A stretch of 64,000 bases of DNA. Source: Simplicispira hankyongi (GTDB lineage: Bacteria > Pseudomonadota > Gammaproteobacteria > Burkholderiales > Burkholderiaceae_C). The notes beneath the pieces are model-generated. The model was given only the letters and a program-made list of their open reading frames with translations, searched no databases and was not told where the DNA came from. Location: NCBI RefSeq assembly GCF_003570885.1, contig NZ_QXJC01000007.1:1-64000 (forward strand), written 5' to 3'. Both the position numbers and the translations under genes were made by a program. Position 1 is the first letter of the stretch; each line of letters starts with the position of its first letter. This document shows positions 30,233-41,563 of this stretch, piece after piece.

Positions 30233-30739
30233 TTGAGTCTTAATCGCAGTGAGAAAGAAGCGGTCATCAGTGAAGTGACCGACCTCGCCGCAAAAGCTCA
30301 AACGCTTGTGCTTGCGGAATACCGCGGCATCACGGTCGCCGACATGACCAAGTTGCGTTCCGATGCGCGCAGCAAAGGCGTTAGCCTGAGTGTTCTCAAG
30401 AACACCCTGGCCCGCCGCGCTGTTGCCGGAAGCAGCTTTGACGTGGTTGCCGACCAGATGACCGGTCCGCTGATCTATGGCTTCTCCGAAGACGCCGTGG
30501 CTGCCGCGAAAGTGGTGGCCGACTTCGCGAAAACCAACGACAAGTTGGTCATTCGCGGCGGCGCATTCGGTGGCAAGGCCCTGGACGTGAATGGCGTGAG
30601 GCAACTCGCCAACATTCCTTCGCGGGAAGTGTTGTTGGCGCAGGTGTGTGGGCTGTTGATGTCGCCAATTTCCCGTACCGCAGTGGTGCTGGGCGCTCTG
30701 GCGGCGAAAAAAGGCGAGAGCGAAGCTGTGGCGGCCTGA
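30233..30739 (+). CDS. rplJ: 50S ribosomal protein L10
   Basis: L10 anchors L7/L12 dimers to the ribosome and represses its own operon. 168 residues, starting with a TTG codon at 30233 after [25 protein letters not shown]. The [23 protein letters not shown] region binds rRNA; the C-terminal helix binds L12. No better start codon lies nearby, so TTG is well supported. Confidence 0.97.
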   Translation: MSLNRSEKEAVISEVTDLAAKAQTLVLAEYRGITVADMTKLRSDARSKGVSLSVLKNTLARRAVAGSSFDVVADQMTGPLIYGFSEDAVAAAKVVADFAKTNDKLVIRGGAFGGKALDVNGVRQLANIPSREVLLAQVCGLLMSPISRTAVVLGALAAKKGESEAVAA

Positions 30740-30781
30740 AGCCCCGCAGTCGTTCAACCAACCAATTGTTAGGAAATCAAA

Positions 30782-31159
30782 ATGGCATTCGATAAAGACG
30801 CATTTTTGACCGCGCTTGACGGCATGACGGTCCTGGAACTCAATGAGCTGGTGAAAGCCATTGAAGAGAAGTTTGGCGTGAGCGCCGCCGCAATGGCGGC
30901 CCCTGCTGCGGGCGGTGCTGGTGCTGGTGCTGCTGCTGCTGAAGAACAGACCGAATTCAACGTGATGCTGCTCGAAGCCGGCGCCAACAAGGTGTCCGTC
31001 ATCAAGGCCGTGCGCGAAATTACGGGCCTGGGCCTGAAAGAAGCCAAGGACGTGGTCGACGGCGCTCCCAAGGCAGTCAAGGAAGGCATGGCCAAGGCCG
31101 ACGCCGAAGCCGCCAAGAAGAAGCTGGAAGACGCTGGCGCCAAGGCCGAGCTCAAGTAA
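30782..31159 (+). CDS. rplL: 50S ribosomal protein L7/L12
   Basis: The stalk protein that recruits translational GTPases. 125 residues: an N-terminal dimerisation region, an Ala/Gly-rich hinge ([15 protein letters not shown]), and a C-terminal domain with [34 protein letters not shown] 271-bp gap with an attenuator-like palindrome follows before rpoB. Confidence 0.98.
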   Translation: MAFDKDAFLTALDGMTVLELNELVKAIEEKFGVSAAAMAAPAAGGAGAGAAAAEEQTEFNVMLLEAGANKVSVIKAVREITGLGLKEAKDVVDGAPKAVKEGMAKADAEAAKKKLEDAGAKAELK

Positions 31160-31239
31160 GCTCGCCCTCTCATGGGCTGGGGTGCTCCGGAAGGAGCCCT
31201 CAGCCTTTTGGCGCTTCTGGGCGCCAGGCAGAGCGCACC

Positions 31240-31265
31240 AAAAAACAACGGCGCCGTTGTTTTTT
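31240..31265 (+). terminator. Attenuator-like palindrome between rplL and rpoB
   Basis: A perfect 26-bp palindrome: AAAAAACAACGGC at 31240-31252, followed by its exact complement at 31253-31265, ending in six T's. It fits an intrinsic terminator. By analogy with the E. coli rplL-rpoB attenuator, it would let part of the transcription continue into rpoBC. A second hairpin GGCGC/GCGCC lies at about 31210-31224. Confidence 0.7.
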
Positions 31266-31430
31266 AGTGTCTTCTGACGAACCCGACAGCAGAAGACGCC
31301 TTGGTTCGGGCGATGTGCAACGCATCGCTGTCCGCCATGGTTGGTAGTGGCCAACCGCCAAGCCTGCAGTGCCGCGCGCTGCAGGTCCTACGTCGCAGAC
31401 CCAGGACTCAAGTCTTTGCCCGGAGATCTC

Positions 31431-34400
31431 ATGGCCTATTCCTTTACCGAACGCAAGCGAATCCGCAAAAGTTTCGGCAGCCGCGACAGCGTGCTCGAGG
31501 TTCCCTACCTGCTGCAGATGCAGAAAGACGCGTATACCGCGTTCCTTCAGGCGAATGTATCGCCAAAGAAGCGTTCGATAGAAGGCTTGCAAGCGGCTTT
31601 CAATGCGGCCTTTCCGATTGTCTCGCACAACGGTTTCGTGGAAATGAAATTCCTCGAATACAACCTGGCTAAGCCCGCCTTTGATGTGCGCGAGTGCCAG
31701 ACACGTGGCCTGACCTTTGCGTCCGCCGTCCGTGCCAAGGTGCAACTCATCATTTACGATCGTGAGTCTTCTACGCCCCAATCCAAGGTGGTCAAGGAAG
31801 TGAAAGAGCAAGAGGTCTATATGGGCGAAGTGCCGCTCATGACCGACAAGGGCTCGTTCATCATCAACGGTACCGAGCGTGTCATCGTCTCGCAGTTGCA
31901 CCGCTCGCCTGGCGTGTTTTTCGAGCACGACAAGGGAAAAACGCACAGCTCAGGCAAATTGCTTTTCTCGGCGCGCATCATTCCTTACCGCGGTTCCTGG
32001 CTCGACTTCGAGTTCGACCCCAAAGACATTCTTTATTTCCGCGTGGACCGTCGGCGCAAGATGCCAGTCACGATTCTGCTCAAGGCCATTGGCCTGAACC
32101 CCGAATCGATCCTGGCAAACTTCTTTGTCAACGACAACTTCCGCTTGATGGACAGCGGGGCACAGATGGAATTCGTGCCCGAGCGCCTGCGCGGCGAAGT
32201 GGCACGTTTCGACATTACGGACAAGTCTGGAAAGGTAGTCGTCGCCAAAGACAAGCGCGTGACTGCCCGTCATACCCGTGAACTCGAAGAGAGCAAGACC
32301 ACGCACATCAGTGTGCCCGAGGACTTCCTCATTGGTCGCGTGATCGCTCGCGCGATCGTCGATCCCGATACTGGTGAGATCCTGGCCAAGGCCAACGAAG
32401 AGATCACCGAAGCACTGCTTAAGAAGCTGCGTTCCTCGGGTGTGCAGGAATTGCAGTGCATCTACACCAACGAACTCGATCAAGGCGCGTACATCTCGCA
32501 GACCCTGCGCATTGATGAGACCGTTGACGAGTTCGCTGCCCGTGTTGCCATCTACCGCATGATGCGCCCCGGCGAGCCGCCGACCGAAGATGCCGTACAG
32601 GCACTGTTCCAGCGCTTGTTCTACAACCCTGACACCTACGATCTTTCGCGCGTCGGGCGCATGAAGTTCAACGCCAAGATTGGCCGCGATGAGTCGACCG
32701 GCCCCATGGTTCTGACCAACGAGGACATCCTCTCCGTGGTCAAGATTCTGGTGGATCTACGCAACGGCAATGGCGAAGTGGACGACATCGACCACCTGGG
32801 CAACCGGCGTGTGCGTTGTGTCGGCGAGTTGGCCGAGAACCAGTACCGTACCGGTCTGGCGCGCATCGAGAAGGCGGTGAAGGAGCGTCTGGGCCAGGCC
32901 GAGCAGGACCCGCTCATGCCGCACGATCTGATCAACTCCAAGCCGATTTCTGCGGCTCTCAAGGAGTTCTTCGGTGCTTCGCAGCTCTCGCAATTCATGG
33001 ACCAGACCAATCCGCTGGCCGAAATCACCCACAAGCGCCGCGTGTCGGCTCTCGGCCCGGGCGGTCTGACGCGCGAGCGTGCAGGCTTTGAAGTGCGCGA
33101 CGTGCACGTCACCCACTACGGCCGCGTGTGTCCTATCGAAACGCCTGAAGGCCCGAACATTGGCCTGATCAATTCGCTTGCTCTGTATGCGCGTCTGAAC
33201 GAATACGGTTTCATCGAAACGCCGTACCGCCGCGTGATCGACGCCAAGGTGACCAATGAAATCGATTACCTGTCGGCGATTGAAGAAGGCAAGTACATCA
33301 TTGCACAAGCCAACGCGACCCTGAGCGACGATGGCCGTTTGACCGGCGACTTGGTGTCTGCCCGCGAAAAAGGCGAGTCAATTCTGGTCGGCGCAGAGCG
33401 TGTGCAGTACATGGACGTCTCGCCCGCGCAGATCGTGTCGGTGGCCGCGTCGCTCGTTCCGTTCCTGGAGCATGACGACGCCAACCGCGCACTCATGGGC
33501 GCCAACATGTCGCGCCAGGCCGTGCCTGTGCTGCGTCCAGAAAAACCCATGGTGGGCACTGGCATTGAGCGCGTGGCCGCGGTGGACTCCGGCACTGTGG
33601 TTACTGCGACCCGCGGTGGCGTAGTGGACTACGTAGATGCAACCCGCATCGTGATTCGCGTGAACGACGCTGAGGCGGCCGCAGGTGAAGTGGGTGTGGA
33701 CATCTACAACCTCATCAAGTACCAGCGCTCCAACCAGAATACGAACATCCACCAGCGACCCATCGTCAAAAAGGGCGACAAGCTGACCAAGGGTGACGTG
33801 ATCGCGGATGGTGCCTCGACCGATCTGGGTGAGATCGCCATCGGTCAGAACATGCTGATCGCCTTCATGCCCTGGAACGGCTACAACTTCGAAGACTCTA
33901 TTTTGATCAGTGAACGCGTCGTCGCCGAAGACCGCTACACCTCGATTCACATCGAGGAGCTCGTGGTCATGGCGCGCGACACCAAGCTAGGGGCCGAGGA
34001 AATCACGCGCGATATTCCTAACCTCTCTGAGCAGCAGCTCAACCGTCTGGACGAATCCGGCATCATCTATGTGGGTGCCGAAGTCATGCCTGGCGATACG
34101 CTGGTGGGCAAGGTCACGCCCAAGGGTGAAACCACGCTGACACCGGAAGAAAAGCTGCTTCGCGCCATCTTTGGCGAAAAGGCATCGGACGTAAAAGATA
34201 CGTCGCTGCGTGTGGATCAAGGCTCGCAGGGCGTGGTCATTGACGTCCAAGTGTTCACGCGCGAAGGCATTCAGCGCGACAAACGTGCCCAGCAAATCAT
34301 TGATGATGAGCTCAAGCGTTTCCGTCTCGACTTGAACGACCAACTGCGCATCGTGAGCGACGACGCCTTTGCGCGTCTGGAAAAACTGCTGATTGGTCGC

Positions 34401-35543
34401 GTTGCCAATGGCGGCCCGCAAAAGCTCGCCAAGGGCAGCAAGATCGACAAGGCGTATCTCGATGCGCTCGACCGCTTCCACTGGTTCGATATTCGCCCCG
34501 CCGAAGACGACGTGGCGAGCCAGTTGGAGAGCATCAAGAATTCGCTTGAGCAGACGCGTCACAGCTTTGACCTTTTGTTTGAAGAAAAGCGCAAGAAGCT
34601 CACGCAAGGCGACGAATTGCCCGCTGGCGTGCTGAAGATGGTGAAGGTGTACCTGGCTGTCAAACGTCGTCTGCAGCCGGGGGACAAGATGGCCGGTCGC
34701 CACGGTAACAAGGGTGTGGTCTCGAAGATCACCCCAGTGGAAGACATGCCGCACATGGCGGATGGCACGCCTTGCGACATCGTGCTCAACCCACTGGGCG
34801 TTCCTTCGCGCATGAACATCGGGCAGGTGCTGGAAGTGCATCTGGGCTGGGCTGGCAAAGGCATCGGCCAGCGTATCGGTGACATGCTGCAGCGGGAGGC
34901 GGCTACGGTAGAGATTCGGCAATTCCTTGACAAGGTCTACAACAGTGCCGGTCGCAAAGAAGACCTGGAGAAGATGTCGGACGACGAGATCCGTGCCATG
35001 GCGCAGGAATTGACGAGCGGCGTCCCATTTGCCACTCCTGTGTTTGATGGGGCGACCGAGCAGGAAATCCTCGACATGCTGAAACTCGCGTATCCCGAAG
35101 AGATCGCGAAAGAGAAGGGTCTGACAGCAACACGCACCCAGGCGCAGCTGTACGACGGCCGCACGGGCGAGGCGTTCGAGCGCTTCACTACGGTGGGTTA
35201 CATGCACTACCTCAAGCTGCACCATCTGGTGGACGACAAGATGCACGCACGCTCGACCGGGCCGTACTCGCTGGTGACGCAGCAGCCGCTCGGCGGCAAG
35301 GCGCAGTTCGGCGGCCAGCGTTTCGGCGAAATGGAAGTGTGGGCGCTGGAAGCCTATGGCGCTGCGTACGTCCTGCAGGAAATGCTGACGGTGAAATCCG
35401 ACGACGTCCAAGGCCGTACCAAGGTGTACGAGAGCATCGTCAAGGGTGAGCACACCATTGAAGCGGGCATGCCCGAATCGTTCAACGTGCTGGTCAAGGA
35501 AATCCGCTCGCTGGGCCTCGACATGGAACTGGAACGCTCCTGA
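31431..35543 (+). CDS. rpoB: DNA-directed RNA polymerase subunit beta
   Basis: The start at 31431 ([19 protein letters not shown]) follows GGAG and gives 1370 residues; in-frame codons from 31341 were excluded. The rifampicin-pocket segment [17 protein letters not shown] keeps Asp and Gln at the drug contacts, and the following [16 protein letters not shown] keeps His and Ser. The catalytic-core segments [15 protein letters not shown] and [15 protein letters not shown] are intact. Ala replaces Ser at the position equivalent to E. coli 522, probably natural variation. Confidence 0.99.
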   Translation: MAYSFTERKRIRKSFGSRDSVLEVPYLLQMQKDAYTAFLQANVSPKKRSIEGLQAAFNAAFPIVSHNGFVEMKFLEYNLAKPAFDVRECQTRGLTFASAVRAKVQLIIYDRESSTPQSKVVKEVKEQEVYMGEVPLMTDKGSFIINGTERVIVSQLHRSPGVFFEHDKGKTHSSGKLLFSARIIPYRGSWLDFEFDPKDILYFRVDRRRKMPVTILLKAIGLNPESILANFFVNDNFRLMDSGAQMEFVPERLRGEVARFDITDKSGKVVVAKDKRVTARHTRELEESKTTHISVPEDFLIGRVIARAIVDPDTGEILAKANEEITEALLKKLRSSGVQELQCIYTNELDQGAYISQTLRIDETVDEFAARVAIYRMMRPGEPPTEDAVQALFQRLFYNPDTYDLSRVGRMKFNAKIGRDESTGPMVLTNEDILSVVKILVDLRNGNGEVDDIDHLGNRRVRCVGELAENQYRTGLARIEKAVKERLGQAEQDPLMPHDLINSKPISAALKEFFGASQLSQFMDQTNPLAEITHKRRVSALGPGGLTRERAGFEVRDVHVTHYGRVCPIETPEGPNIGLINSLALYARLNEYGFIETPYRRVIDAKVTNEIDYLSAIEEGKYIIAQANATLSDDGRLTGDLVSAREKGESILVGAERVQYMDVSPAQIVSVAASLVPFLEHDDANRALMGANMSRQAVPVLRPEKPMVGTGIERVAAVDSGTVVTATRGGVVDYVDATRIVIRVNDAEAAAGEVGVDIYNLIKYQRSNQNTNIHQRPIVKKGDKLTKGDVIADGASTDLGEIAIGQNMLIAFMPWNGYNFEDSILISERVVAEDRYTSIHIEELVVMARDTKLGAEEITRDIPNLSEQQLNRLDESGIIYVGAEVMPGDTLVGKVTPKGETTLTPEEKLLRAIFGEKASDVKDTSLRVDQGSQGVVIDVQVFTREGIQRDKRAQQIIDDELKRFRLDLNDQLRIVSDDAFARLEKLLIGRVANGGPQKLAKGSKIDKAYLDALDRFHWFDIRPAEDDVASQLESIKNSLEQTRHSFDLLFEEKRKKLTQGDELPAGVLKMVKVYLAVKRRLQPGDKMAGRHGNKGVVSKITPVEDMPHMADGTPCDIVLNPLGVPSRMNIGQVLEVHLGWAGKGIGQRIGDMLQREAATVEIRQFLDKVYNSAGRKEDLEKMSDDEIRAMAQELTSGVPFATPVFDGATEQEILDMLKLAYPEEIAKEKGLTATRTQAQLYDGRTGEAFERFTTVGYMHYLKLHHLVDDKMHARSTGPYSLVTQQPLGGKAQFGGQRFGEMEVWALEAYGAAYVLQEMLTVKSDDVQGRTKVYESIVKGEHTIEAGMPESFNVLVKEIRSLGLDMELERS

Positions 35544-35620
35544 ACGCCAAGCTCCTGTCGTGCGGGCCGAATGCGCAGCGTATGCGCCGGCCCGTCCCAA
35601 CCGTTTAAGGAAAGAGTCAT

Positions 35621-38600
35621 ATGAAATCCCTACTCGACCTGTTCAAGCAATTCACGCCCGACGAGCATTTCGATGCCATTCGCGTCGGCATGGCCTCGCC
35701 CGAGAAGATCCGTTCCTGGTCCTTCGGCGAGGTGAAGAAGCCCGAGACCATTAACTATCGCACCTTCAAACCTGAGCGCGACGGTCTGTTCTGCGCCAAG
35801 ATTTTTGGCCCGATCAAAGACTACGAATGCCTGTGCGGCAAGTACAAGCGCCTCAAGCACCGCGGTGTCATCTGCGAGAAGTGCGGCGTTGAAGTCACGC
35901 AGACCAAAGTGCGCCGTGAGCGCATGGGCCACATTGATCTGGCCGCGCCGTGCGCCCACATCTGGTTTCTGAAGTCGTTGCCGTCGCGTCTGGGCCTGGT
36001 GCTCGACATGACGCTGCGCGACATTGAGCGCGTGCTGTACTTTGAAGCCTATGTGATCACCGATCCCGGTATGACGCCGCTGAAAAAGCGCGACATCATG
36101 TCCGAGGATGACCACGACGCGAAACGCAAGGAATACGGCGATGAATTCGTCGCCAAGATGGGAGCTGAAGGCATCCGCGATCTGCTGGAATCGATCGAGA
36201 TCGACTCCGAGATTGAGCGCCTGCGTGGTGATCTGACCGGTTCCGAAGTCAAGGTCAAGAAGAACGCCAAGCGCTTGAAGGTGCTGGAAGCGTTCAAGAA
36301 GTCCGGCATCAAGCCCGAGTGGATGGTGCTCGAAGTGCTCCCCGTGCTGCCGCCGGATCTTCGTCCGTTGGTGCCACTCGATGGTGGCCGCTTCGCCACG
36401 TCCGACCTGAACGACCTGTATCGCCGCGTGATCAACCGCAACAGCCGTCTGCGCCGCTTGCTGGAGCTGAAGGCCCCGGAAATCATTGCGCGCAACGAGA
36501 AGCGCATGCTGCAGGAAGCCGTGGATTCGTTGCTCGATAACGGCCGCCGTGGCAAGGCTATGACAGGTGCCAACAAGCGCGCCTTGAAATCGCTTGCTGA
36601 CATGATCAAGGGCAAGAGCGGTCGCTTCCGCCAGAACTTGCTGGGTAAGCGCGTGGACTACTCCGGCCGGTCGGTCATCGTGGTGGGCCCGACACTCAAG
36701 TTGCACCAGTGCGGCCTGCCCAAGCTGATGGCGCTCGAATTATTCAAGCCCTTCATCTTCTCGCGCCTTGAAGCCATGGGCATCGCGACGACGATCAAGG
36801 CGGCCAAGAAGGAAGTCGAATCCGGCACGCCGGTGGTCTGGGACATCCTGGAAGAGGTGATCAAAGAGCACCCAGTGATGCTTAACCGCGCGCCCACGCT
36901 GCACCGTCTGGGTATCCAGGCCTTCGAACCCATTTTGATTGAAGGCAAGGCCATTCAGCTGCATCCGCTGGTCTGCGCGGCCTTCAACGCCGACTTCGAC
37001 GGTGACCAGATGGCGGTGCACATTCCGTTGTCCGTGGAAGCACAGATGGAGGCCCGCACGTTGATGCTGGCGTCCAACAACGTGCTGTTTCCCGCCTCGG
37101 GTGAGCCCTCCATCGTGCCGTCGCAAGACGTGGTGCTCGGCCTGTACTACGCTACGCGCGAGTGCATCAATGGCAAGGGCGAAGGACTTATTTTTGCCGA
37201 CATTGGTGAAGTTCAGCGAGCATTGGACGCGCGTGAGGTGGAACTCGCGGCGAAGATCAATGTGCGCATGACCGAATGGGTCAAGAACAAGGCCACGGGC
37301 GAGTTCGAACCCAGCACCAGTATTGTGGAAACCACCGCAGGCCGCGCCTTGCTGTCGGAAATCCTGCCCAAGGGGTTGCCGTTCTCGAACATGAACAAGG
37401 CGCTCAAGAAGAAGGAAATTTCCAAGCTGATCAACGTGTCCTTCCGCAAATGTGGGCTCAAGGAAACAGTGGTGTTTGCCGACAAGCTGCTGCAAAACGG
37501 CTTCCGTCTGGCGACGCGCGCCGGTATCTCGATTGCTATCGAAGACATGCTGGTGCCGCCTCAGAAGGTAGGCATCATTGAGGCAGCGGAAAAAGAGGTT
37601 AAGGAGATCGAGCAGCAGTACGTCTCGGGTCTGGTGACCTCGGGTGAGCGCTACAACAAGGTGGTGGATATCTGGGGCAAGGCCGGTGACGAAGTCTCCA
37701 AGGTCATGATGCAGCAGCTGGCCAAGCAAAAGACCATCGACCGCCATGGCAATGAAGTGGATCAGGAGTCGTTCAACTCCATCTACATGATGGCCGATTC
37801 AGGCGCCCGCGGCTCCGCCGCCCAGATTCGCCAGCTTGCCGGCATGCGCGGTCTGATGGCCAAGCCCGATGGTTCCATTATCGAGACCCCCATTACGGCG
37901 AATTTCCGTGAAGGCCTGAACGTGCTTCAGTACTTCATCTCGACCCACGGCGCTCGAAAAGGCCTGGCTGATACGGCGTTGAAGACCGCCAACTCTGGCT
38001 ATCTCACGCGCCGGCTGGTCGATGTGACGCAGGATCTGGTGGTTACCGAAGAGGACTGCGGTACCTCAAACGGCGCCTTCATGCGCGCCATTGTCGAGGG
38101 TGGCGAGGTCATCGAATCGCTGCGCGACCGCGTACTTGGCCGCACTGTTGCCGAGGATGTGCTGCATCCGGAAACCCGTGCAGTGCTGGCAGTCGCTGGC
38201 CAGATGCTGGAAGAAGACCTGATCGAAGAGCTGGAAGCTGCAGGTGTCGATGAAGTCAAGGTGCGTACGGCGCTGACTTGCGAGACACGTTTTGGCCTGT
38301 GCGCATCCTGCTATGGCCGTGACCTGGGCCGTGGCGGTCTCATCAACCTTGGCGAAGCGGTTGGCGTGATTGCCGCACAGTCCATCGGTGAACCTGGTAC
38401 GCAGCTCACCATGCGGACGTTCCACATCGGGGGCGCCGCTTCCCGTGCGGCCATTGCGGCCAGCGTGCAAGCCAAGTCCAATGGCGTAATCGGCTTCAAC
38501 GCCACCATGCGCTATGTGACCAACTCCAAGGGTGAGTTGGTGGTGATTTCCCGGTCTGGCGAAATTACCATTCATGATGAGCATGGTCGCGAGCGCGAGC

Positions 38601-39847
38601 GCCACAAGGTGCCGTATGGCGCGACGCTCGCCGTGAAGGCAGACCAGCAGGTCAAGGCAGGCTTGATCCTGGCCAACTGGGATCCGCTGACCCGCCCCAT
38701 CATTACCGAGTTTGCCGGCAAGGCACAGTTCGAGAACGTCGAGGAAGGCCTGACCGTTGCCAAGCAGGTGGACGATGTCACCGGCCTGTCGACATTGGTC
38801 GTGATCGACCCCAAGCGACGTGGTTCGGCCAAGGTGGTCAAGCCCCAGGTCAAGCTGATCGATGCCACGGGCAACGAAGTGAAGATCCCCGGCACCGACC
38901 ACTCCGTGACCATTGGCTTCCAGATCGGCGCGCTGATCCAGGTACGCGACGGTATGGATGTGGGCCCTGGCGAAGTGCTGGCCCGTATCCCGATCGAAGG
39001 CCAGAAGACACGCGACATTACCGGCGGTTTGCCGCGCGTGGCTGAACTGTTCGAGGCGCGTACGCCCAAGGACAAGGGTACGCTGGCCGAAGCCACTGGC
39101 ACCATCTCGTTCGGCAAGGAAACCAAGGGCAAGATCCGCCTGCAGATCACCGATCCGGAAGGCAAGGTCTGGGAAGAGCTGATCCCCAAGGAAAAGAACA
39201 TCCTGGTGCACGAAGGCCAGGTGGTGAACAAGGGCGAATCCATCGTCGACGGCCCGGCCGATCCGCAGGACATCCTGCGCCTGCTGGGCATCGAAGAGCT
39301 CTCGCGCTACATCGTTGATGAAGTGCAGGACGTGTACCGCTTGCAGGGTGTGAAGATCAACGACAAGCACATCGAGGTGATCGTGCGCCAGATGCTGCGG
39401 CGCGTGGTGGTCGAGAATTCTGGCGATTCGAACTACATCGCCGGCGAACAGGTCGAGCGCTCGGAAATTCTCAACACCAATGAGGCGTTGCAAGCTGAGG
39501 GCAAGCTGCCGGCAACGTACACCAACTTGTTGCTGGGTATCACCAAGGCATCGCTGTCCACCGATTCGTTCATCTCGGCAGCGTCGTTCCAGGAAACAAC
39601 GCGCGTGCTGACCGAAGCGGCCATCATGGGCAAGCGCGACGAACTGCGTGGTCTGAAGGAAAACGTCATTGTCGGCCGCCTGATTCCAGCCGGTACTGGC
39701 ATGGCCTACCACCAGGCGCGCAAGGTGAAGGATGCTATGGATGATGCAGAGCGGCGCGCCATCGCTGAAGCGGAAGCTGAGGAAATGGCCGGTGCCACCG
39801 AGACCGAATCGGTCGAAGGTGCTGGCGACGACGCAGCAGCTGACTAA
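35621..39847 (+). CDS. rpoC: DNA-directed RNA polymerase subunit beta'
   Basis: The catalytic subunit of 1408 residues. The N-terminal zinc site is C-L-C-G with a later C-E-K-C-G; the active-site aspartates lie in [12 protein letters not shown]; the bridge/trigger region includes [18 protein letters not shown], and the second zinc-binding site has CGTSNG and [26 protein letters not shown]. It ends with an acidic Ala/Glu tail. rpoB and rpoC are 77 bp apart. Confidence 0.99.
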   Translation: MKSLLDLFKQFTPDEHFDAIRVGMASPEKIRSWSFGEVKKPETINYRTFKPERDGLFCAKIFGPIKDYECLCGKYKRLKHRGVICEKCGVEVTQTKVRRERMGHIDLAAPCAHIWFLKSLPSRLGLVLDMTLRDIERVLYFEAYVITDPGMTPLKKRDIMSEDDHDAKRKEYGDEFVAKMGAEGIRDLLESIEIDSEIERLRGDLTGSEVKVKKNAKRLKVLEAFKKSGIKPEWMVLEVLPVLPPDLRPLVPLDGGRFATSDLNDLYRRVINRNSRLRRLLELKAPEIIARNEKRMLQEAVDSLLDNGRRGKAMTGANKRALKSLADMIKGKSGRFRQNLLGKRVDYSGRSVIVVGPTLKLHQCGLPKLMALELFKPFIFSRLEAMGIATTIKAAKKEVESGTPVVWDILEEVIKEHPVMLNRAPTLHRLGIQAFEPILIEGKAIQLHPLVCAAFNADFDGDQMAVHIPLSVEAQMEARTLMLASNNVLFPASGEPSIVPSQDVVLGLYYATRECINGKGEGLIFADIGEVQRALDAREVELAAKINVRMTEWVKNKATGEFEPSTSIVETTAGRALLSEILPKGLPFSNMNKALKKKEISKLINVSFRKCGLKETVVFADKLLQNGFRLATRAGISIAIEDMLVPPQKVGIIEAAEKEVKEIEQQYVSGLVTSGERYNKVVDIWGKAGDEVSKVMMQQLAKQKTIDRHGNEVDQESFNSIYMMADSGARGSAAQIRQLAGMRGLMAKPDGSIIETPITANFREGLNVLQYFISTHGARKGLADTALKTANSGYLTRRLVDVTQDLVVTEEDCGTSNGAFMRAIVEGGEVIESLRDRVLGRTVAEDVLHPETRAVLAVAGQMLEEDLIEELEAAGVDEVKVRTALTCETRFGLCASCYGRDLGRGGLINLGEAVGVIAAQSIGEPGTQLTMRTFHIGGAASRAAIAASVQAKSNGVIGFNATMRYVTNSKGELVVISRSGEITIHDEHGRERERHKVPYGATLAVKADQQVKAGLILANWDPLTRPIITEFAGKAQFENVEEGLTVAKQVDDVTGLSTLVVIDPKRRGSAKVVKPQVKLIDATGNEVKIPGTDHSVTIGFQIGALIQVRDGMDVGPGEVLARIPIEGQKTRDITGGLPRVAELFEARTPKDKGTLAEATGTISFGKETKGKIRLQITDPEGKVWEELIPKEKNILVHEGQVVNKGESIVDGPADPQDILRLLGIEELSRYIVDEVQDVYRLQGVKINDKHIEVIVRQMLRRVVVENSGDSNYIAGEQVERSEILNTNEALQAEGKLPATYTNLLLGITKASLSTDSFISAASFQETTRVLTEAAIMGKRDELRGLKENVIVGRLIPAGTGMAYHQARKVKDAMDDAERRAIAEAEAEEMAGATETESVEGAGDDAAAD

Positions 39848-39861
39848 CTGTCGAGCGCGGC

Positions 39862-39931
39862 GGGGGCTTTTGCCCCTGCCATGTCACACTTCGATCCCGG
39901 CCTGCCCTGAATGGACAGACCGGGATTTTTT
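39862..39931 (+). terminator. Tandem hairpins ending the rpoBC transcript
   Basis: The first stem is GGGGC at 39863-39867 with GCCCC at 39872-39876. The second is ATCCCGG at 39894-39900 with CCGGGAT at 39920-39926, followed by TTTTT; the second fits an intrinsic terminator. Confidence 0.8.
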
Positions 39932-39983
39932 CATGGCAAATCGGTCCCGCTGATGGAACTCTGCGCCGATGACGCTTTGCATC

Positions 39984-40150
39984 CTAGTGTCGTGAGTTGG
40001 AAGTTCGTTTCAGAAAGCTGCCGAGAATCGCCGCCATGCCGCGTTACAAATCCTCGCGATAGCTCCGGCTATCGCTGTGGTTTGCGCCTTGCCTGACGCC
40101 GATTTCGACATCTTTCACTTTTTCAACCTACTTCCAACTCACGACACTAG
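39984..40150. mobile_element. MITE-like element with 21-bp terminal inverted repeats
   Basis: CTAGTGTCGTGAGTTGGAAG(T) at 39984-40004 is repeated exactly inverted at 40130-40150. It encloses 125 bp without coding potential, including an internal hairpin GCGATAGC/GCTATCGC at 40056-40075. The outer CTAG (or TA) on both ends could be a target duplication, as with IS630/Tc1-type transposases; no transposase is inside. Family unknown. Confidence 0.75.
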
Positions 40151-40176
40151 CCAATTTGCAGGTTGAAGGAAACACC

Positions 40177-41562
40177 ATGAAGCCATCGGCGACGACCGAT
40201 TCGGATCAGACCCCCGCTGCCGGTACGCGCTCGGGCAGCCTGAGTGCGCTGCTGCAGCTTGCTGCAAGCGGCCTGCTCCAAATACGCAAAGGGCGTTCTG
40301 GCGCCGTAGCGCTTGACGGCGCCGCGCCTGGCTTGCGTCCAGGCGCGCAGGCCCTCCTGTACCACGTGCTGCGCCACCTGGGACTGGCAGAGGCGCTGCG
40401 CAGTCGACTTGCACCGCGCACGCCACCGCCAGCGGCCGACGCCTTGCTCTGCACAGCGCTCGCGCTGGCCGCGGCACCCGAGGACATGCCCTATGAAGGG
40501 TTCACGCTGGTCAACCAGGCAGTGGAGGCCGCCAAAGGTGATGCTGCCACACGCAAGCAAGCCGCGTTTATCAATGCCTGCATGCGGCGGTTTTTGCGCG
40601 AGCGCGATGCCTTGCTGGCTGCCGTGGCAGCAGACCCCATTGCACGATGGAACCACCCGCGCTGGTGGATTGCCCGCATGCAGAAAGAGTGGCCGGACGA
40701 TTGGCAAAGCGTGCTTGCTGCCAACAACTCCCAGGCACCCATGGTGCTTCGAATTAATGGGCAAAAAACCACGCTAGCGCAATATATGAAAGCGCTTGAA
40801 GCTATCAATATCAGAGCGAATGAGCAGCCGCCTCATGGTGTGGTCCTTGAGCGTGCTGTAGCCGTGCACCATCTCCCTGGCTTTGCAGAAGGTGTGGTGT
40901 CGGTGCAAGACCTATCGGCACAGAGAGCCGCGCCCTTGCTGCTTGCTGGTTTCCCTCCCGGTGCGCAGCTGCGGGTACTTGATGCCTGTGCAGCGCCTGG
41001 AGGCAAAACTGCACACTTGCTTGAATGCGCCGGAACCAGCGCGCAGATTCGCGTTACCGCGCTCGATATAGACCCAGTCCGCTGCAAGCGCATCGAGCAG
41101 AACTTGTCCCGTATCGGGCTGCAAGCGCAGGTGCTGGCGCACGATGCCGCCAAACCGCAGGATTGGTGGCAGCAGTGCTGCGCGGGTGAGCCTTTCGATG
41201 CCATCTTGCTGGATGCGCCCTGTACGGCGTCGGGTATCGTGCGGCGCCACCCTGATGTCCGTTGGCTGCGGCGGGAATCCGACATTGGGCAGCTTGCCCA
41301 AGTCCAGGCGCGGCTGCTTGCAGCGCTCTGGCCTTTGGTCAAGCCGGGTGGGCGTCTGCTGTATTGCACTTGCTCTGTCTTCCGCCCCGAGGGTGACGAT
41401 CAGATTAAATTGTTCCTTGCCCACAACAGCGACGCGCGTCTGTTGCCCTCGCCCGGCCATATCCTGCCTGCTGCGGCAGACAGTCGCAACGGGCTCCCCG
41501 ACAATGTGCACGGGGGACAGGATGGGTTTTACTTTGCCTTGCTACAAAAAATGGAGCGTTGA
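40177..41562 (+). CDS. rsmB: 16S rRNA (cytosine967-C5)-methyltransferase RsmB
   Basis: Methylates C967 of 16S rRNA with SAM. From the ATG at 40177 (AAGGA upstream) it has 461 residues. An N-terminal NusB-like domain comes first, about 20-170. The SAM motif is LDACAAPGGKTAHLLE, then DAPCTASGIVRRHPD with Cys349, and YCTCSVFRPEGD with the nucleophile Cys399. Codons at about 40763-40811 match the dispersed repeat family. The MITE ends just upstream, so its promoter may be altered. Confidence 0.95.
   Translation: MKPSATTDSDQTPAAGTRSGSLSALLQLAASGLLQIRKGRSGAVALDGAAPGLRPGAQALLYHVLRHLGLAEALRSRLAPRTPPPAADALLCTALALAAAPEDMPYEGFTLVNQAVEAAKGDAATRKQAAFINACMRRFLRERDALLAAVAADPIARWNHPRWWIARMQKEWPDDWQSVLAANNSQAPMVLRINGQKTTLAQYMKALEAINIRANEQPPHGVVLERAVAVHHLPGFAEGVVSVQDLSAQRAAPLLLAGFPPGAQLRVLDACAAPGGKTAHLLECAGTSAQIRVTALDIDPVRCKRIEQNLSRIGLQAQVLAHDAAKPQDWWQQCCAGEPFDAILLDAPCTASGIVRRHPDVRWLRRESDIGQLAQVQARLLAALWPLVKPGGRLLYCTCSVFRPEGDDQIKLFLAHNSDARLLPSPGHILPAAADSRNGLPDNVHGGQDGFYFALLQKMER
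40763..40811 (+). repeat. Dispersed palindromic repeat, copy 5, inside rsmB
   Basis: CACGCTAGCGCAATATATGA, then AAGCGCTTGAAGCTATCAAT, aligned without gaps to copy 6; the family spacer length is kept. It is read in frame as QKTTLAQYMKALEAINI. Confidence 0.6.
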
Positions 41563-41563
41563 T

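Larger units (their letters stand above)
39848..40176. other. Intergenic region rpoC-rsmB (329 bp)
   Basis: It holds the rpoC terminator hairpins (39862-39931), about 50 bp with no recognised feature, and a 167-bp MITE-like inverted-repeat element (39984-40150) that ends 26 bp before the rsmB start. No gene is present. Confidence 0.8.

Noticed and set aside
38066-39712. 548-codon minus-strand frame over rpoC
   Set aside because: Antisense to essential rpoC with no motif or ribosome-binding site.
40056-40075. GCGATAGC/GCTATCGC hairpin as terminator
   Set aside because: It has no T-run and lies within the inverted-repeat element, so it is treated as part of that element.
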